A stretch of DNA of 64,000 nt from Halisarca cf. caerulea (taxonomy: Eukaryota > Porifera > Demospongiae > Chondrillida > Halisarcidae). Positions 63,881 through 64,000 of the stretch are shown piece by piece. The stretch is taken from contig CAUJGJ010000065.1 of the NCBI GenBank assembly GCA_963170055.1, positions 2,958,696 through 3,022,695 of the forward strand, given 5' to 3'. Each line of letters begins with the position of its first letter. Positions within the stretch are counted from its first letter, which is position 1. The position numbers were made by a program, and so were the translations under genes. The notes beneath the pieces were generated by a model. That model searched no databases. It had not been told where the DNA came from and saw only the letters and a list, made by a program, of their open reading frames with translations.

Positions 63881-64000
63881 CGAACGTTCCAAAGCCACTT
63901 GAGTGGCTTTTGCGGTGTGAAAATAGGTTATTTTTGCCAACGGTTTTCTGCTGTTCTGTTGACTTGTAGGAAACTTCTAGCTTGTCCCGAATGTAGTTTG
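63881..64000. other. Apparently single-copy flank with palindrome and hairpin
   Basis: I see no repeat unit in these 120 bases. GAACGTTC (63,882-63,889) is a perfect 8-bp palindrome. AAAGCCAC and GTGGCTTT (63,891-63,910) form an 8-bp stem with a TTGA loop. The remainder shows no recognisable gene, RNA or element, and it continues past the window edge. Confidence 0.6.

Noticed and set aside
63886..63915. Histone mRNA 3' stem-loop (CCAAA followed by a GC-rich hairpin)
   Set aside because: The loop is TTGA rather than a TTTC-type loop, the ACCCA-like 3' flank and purine-rich downstream element are absent, and no histone coding sequence lies upstream.
1..64000. tRNA, rRNA, telomere repeats or transposon coding regions
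   Set aside because: No cloverleaf, conserved rRNA block, TTAGGG-like run, terminal repeats, or transposase or reverse-transcriptase motifs were seen on either strand.

Overview
This window is almost entirely satellite DNA and contains no gene I can support. Positions 1 to about 62,805 are one uninterrupted head-to-tail array of a monomer of about 104 bp, roughly 604 copies, all in the same orientation. The array runs off the left edge. A long, locally homogenized tandem array with higher-order periodicity is typical of eukaryotic heterochromatin, for example a centromeric, pericentromeric, subtelomeric or sex/B-chromosome satellite. I do not recognise the monomer and cannot name a species or clade. 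Its consensus is about 47% GC, carries two CpG sites and has no CENP-B box.

Layout. 1-3,950 is homogeneous with a 15-monomer (1,560 bp) higher-order repeat (HOR). 3,951-5,150 is an island of diverged monomers. 5,151-12,000 returns to the 15-mer with rearranged copies (8-, 20- and 23-monomer spacings). 12,001-20,770 is a mosaic with 13-, 23- and 35-monomer spacings. 20,775-23,560 is a 10-mer HOR (1,040 bp). 23,561-30,900 has 21- and 17-monomer periods and one 25-bp deletion. 30,901-47,500 is a strongly amplified 17/14-monomer system with a 31-monomer (3,223 bp) super-period. 47,501-50,280 is less ordered. 50,281-55,519 is a near-identical block repeated at 2,805 bp. 55,520-59,650 mixes standard and diverged monomers with a duplication at 2,910 bp. 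59,651-62,805 is the degenerate array edge.

At about 62,805 the satellite changes abruptly into an unrelated A/T-richer tandem repeat of 62-63 bp (to about 63,880). One of its units is interrupted by a nine-copy 21-bp minisatellite (63,189-63,384). The last 120 bases look non-repetitive and hold a short palindrome and a hairpin.

The most notable structural signal is an inverted repeat spanning each monomer junction: an 8-bp stem, a 3x3 internal loop, a 4-bp stem and a TAT loop. One monomer near the edge (60,676-60,708) has become a perfect 33-nt palindrome. Open reading frames inside the array follow from repeat periodicity (three monomers equal 312 bp, or 104 codons) and are not annotated as genes.
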